5,336 nt of DNA, taken from assembly GCA_014728785.1 (NCBI GenBank), contig WJKZ01000185.1, positions 1 through 5,336 on the forward strand. Reading direction: 5' to 3'. This DNA comes from Candidatus Omnitrophota bacterium. GTDB taxonomy: Bacteria; Omnitrophota; Gorgyraeia; Duberdicusellales; 4484-171. The translations under genes and the position numbers were made by a program. The notes under the pieces were generated by a model that saw only the letters and a program-made list of their open reading frames with translations, was not told the DNA's origin and did no database searches. How positions within the stretch are numbered: the first letter of the stretch is position 1; each line of letters starts with the position of its first letter. Of this stretch, positions 4,212 to 5,336 are shown piece by piece.

Positions 4212-4538
4212 TTAGAAGCGTGAGTTTCTTGGACGCGGACCGCTGAATCTGTCCCGGTTTCCGAAATTATTCTTGCGCGGTTTCATTTTTTGGGCCTTAT
4301 TTACCCTCAATGTCCTTCCCTTTAGCTCTTGACCGTTTAGTTGATCTATTGCTTTCTGGGCATCTTCTTCGGTTGCAAATTCGGCGAAACCGAAGCCTTT
4401 AGCTCTACCTGTATATTTATCCGATATCAGCTTTACTTCTTCTACATTCAGTCCCTTTTCTTCGAATAAGCTTTTCAGTTCACTTTCGGTTACGCTGTAT
4501 TCAAGGTTCCCTATGTAAATCTTTTTTGGCTCTTCCAC
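4212..4538 (-). CDS. RRM-domain RNA-binding protein (bacterial glycine-rich/Rbp type)
   Basis: A 108-residue protein with one RNA recognition motif covering about residues 6-83. RNP2 is IYIGNL (7-12) and RNP1 is KGFGFAEF (47-54), with the aromatic residues that stack on RNA bases (Y8, F49, F51) intact. The rest of the fold is standard, including the helix EEDAQKAIDQLNG (57-69). The tail (about 84-108) is basic and rich in Arg, Asn, Gly and Pro, as in cyanobacterial Rbp and other bacterial RRM proteins, some of which are cold-induced or act as RNA chaperones. The start is GTG at 4538; AAAAGGAG lies 8 bases upstream, and no ATG fits better. It is downstream of infA on the same strand with 133 bases between and no clear promoter or terminator in the gap. 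Co-transcription with infA is therefore possible and would pair two single-domain RNA-binding proteins. Confidence 0.92.
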   Translation of the reverse strand: MEEPKKIYIGNLEYSVTESELKSLFEEKGLNVEEVKLISDKYTGRAKGFGFAEFATEEDAQKAIDQLNGQELKGRTLRVNKAQKMKPRKNNFGNRDRFSGPRPRNSRF

Positions 4539-4671
4539 TCTTTTTTCTCCTTTTAATTTTATAAATTGCTACAAAACTACTCCCCATTCCTAAAATATTT
4601 CTTATGCTTATTTACTATATACCCCTACCTCCTTGATTTTGATATCTACCTTTTGGCGTTTTTTAGGAAAG

Positions 4672-4890
4672 TTATTTTTGGCGGTAGACAATACGACCTC
4701 TATTCAAATCATAGGGCGAGAGTTCTACGTTGACCTTATCTCCTGCTATAATCCGGATAAAATATTTTCTCATTTTACCGCGGGGGTAAGCTAAGATCTC
4801 GTGGCCGTTTTCAAGCCTGACCTTGAACATTGAGTTCGGCAGGACATCCGTTACAACCCCTTCTAATTTTATAGGTTCTTCTTTTGCCAT
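4672..4890 (-). CDS. infA: Translation initiation factor IF-1
   Basis: A 72-residue protein, exactly the normal IF-1 length, made of one S1/OB-fold domain. IF-1 binds the ribosomal A site of the 30S subunit during initiation, with IF-2 and IF-3. The family markers are [13 protein letters not shown] (1-13), [19 protein letters not shown] (17-35), [10 protein letters not shown] (38-47), [13 protein letters not shown] (50-62) and RGRIVYR (64-70). One local difference stands out: the loop usually reading AHISGKMR is AYPRGKMR here (34-41), placing Pro36 and Arg37 in a basic RNA-contacting surface. The ATG at 4890 has only a weak ribosome binding site. A strong promoter lies about 120 bases upstream, so the leader may influence translation. 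infA here is not beside ribosomal protein genes, unlike its place in many bacteria. Confidence 0.97.
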   Translation of the reverse strand: MAKEEPIKLEGVVTDVLPNSMFKVRLENGHEILAYPRGKMRKYFIRIIAGDKVNVELSPYDLNRGRIVYRQK

Positions 4891-5015
4891 GTTTATTACC
4901 GTATTAGATTCAGCTCAAAAAAAATAAAAATTAGTGCTTTTTTTCTATATCAGTTAAAAAACATCTGCTTAAGTCATGCCTGTGGTTGCGGAAACTCTCC
5001 AACCTTCCCCTATAA

Positions 5016-5043
5016 AGTATAACTTATCTTCGCCTTTTGTCAA
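5016..5043 (-). promoter_or_regulatory. Sigma70-type promoter of infA
   Basis: On the minus strand a perfect TTGACA (5043-5038) is followed after 16 bases by TATACT (5021-5016, five of six). Transcription would begin near 5009, giving a leader of about 119 bases before the infA ATG. This is among the two best promoters in the window. Confidence 0.7.
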
Positions 5044-5084
5044 TGTTTATATACTATTGGGAGGTGAGAAACAGCAGAGGTATT

Positions 5085-5160
5085 TATTGATTTTCCCCGT
5101 AGTTCCTCCAACAGGAGAGATTTGACCGTAAACCTTACACAAGGTAGAAATAAATCAATA
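5085..5160. repeat. Inverted repeat enclosing two tandem stem-loop units
   Basis: TATTGATTT (5085-5093) and AAATCAATA (5152-5160) are perfect 9-base inverted repeats. Inside are CTCC-AACA-GGAG (5106-5117) and ACCTT-ACAC-AAGGT (5132-5145), each preceded on the plus strand by CCGTA (5097-5101 and 5127-5131). The layout is that of a three-way or four-way junction RNA, but no known RNA family was recognised. It lies just upstream of the infA promoter. Confidence 0.3.
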
Positions 5161-5336
5161 TAAACAGGAGAAAAGCTATTGTTAGTCCCGGAGTTTCTTT
5201 AGATAATAAAACAGGAAGAAGAAGTAAAAATTTACCCTTGAGGCAAAAAGACGCGCATTGAAAAGAAAAGTTGCTTAATTTTGTATTAATTTCGAAGGAA
5301 GATCTGTGTGGCCATAGATACAGATACGAATTAAGA

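Larger units (their letters stand above)
4891..5336. other. 446-base region without a confident gene (infA leader, promoter and structured upstream sequence)
   Basis: 4891-5009 is the infA leader, AT-rich, with a short hairpin near its 5' end (GGTTG/CAACC, 4984-5004). 5016-5043 is the infA promoter. 5085-5160 holds a 9-bp inverted repeat enclosing two small stem-loops. From 5335 down to 5135 the minus strand has a stop-free frame with a hydrophobic end but no in-window start. Neither it nor the short open plus-strand frame on the other strand looks convincingly coding. No tRNA, rRNA or CRISPR repeat was recognised. Confidence 0.6.

Noticed and set aside
5050..5055. Plus-strand TATACT as a divergent promoter -10
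   Set aside because: No -35-like hexamer or extended -10 TG lies at a suitable distance upstream.
5153..5260. Plus-strand open frame of about 35 codons (RRKAIVSPGVS...)
   Set aside because: It has no usable start codon, is short, and overlaps the minus-strand open frame; nothing identifies it as coding.

Overview
The window is AT-rich bacterial chromosome carrying small, mostly single-domain housekeeping and stress or metal-related genes. The likely source is an uncultured anaerobe, possibly of the Omnitrophota or a similar lineage. That guess rests on family content and style only: glycine-rich DUF5320-type proteins, a five-histidine Fur-family regulator, an RRM protein in a bacterium, and strong GGAGG ribosome binding sites. 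No marker gene here settles it.

Left part, plus strand (1-2945). A gene end (1-57) is followed by a class I SAM-dependent methyltransferase (110-736). Next comes a Fur/PerR-family regulator (944-1426) with a good sigma70-type promoter and a near-consensus Fur box covering its transcription start. A second Fur-box-like site lies just downstream of it, ahead of a DUF5320-type Gly/Arg-rich protein (1530-1907). A strong stem-loop separates that gene from a second small protein (1995-2225), which shares its N-terminal Gly-rich motif but ends in a six-cysteine metal-binding module. An FmdB-type zinc ribbon (2284-2490) and an OsmC-family protein (2496-2945) follow, 5 bases apart and probably translationally coupled. 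Together these look like a metal- or redox-responsive block: a metal sensor, small metal or cofactor-handling proteins and a thiol peroxidase-like protein.

Middle (2946-4190). A 297-base regulatory stretch holds a candidate promoter whose spacer contains a 17-base dyad, a 12-base palindrome and an 11-codon leader ORF. It precedes an alpha/beta hydrolase (3243-4082) with clear hallmarks of the RhlA/PhaG group, which acts on 3-hydroxyacyl-ACP. A 15-bp bidirectional terminator (4157-4190) closes this gene against the convergent minus-strand genes.

Right part, minus strand (4212-5336). An RRM RNA-binding protein with a GTG start (4212-4538) lies downstream of infA (initiation factor IF-1, 4672-4890). 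infA has a strong promoter at 5016-5043 and a leader of about 120 bases. The last roughly 290 bases hold no convincing gene. They contain two tandem stem-loop units enclosed by a 9-bp inverted repeat, and a stop-free minus-strand frame running off the edge.
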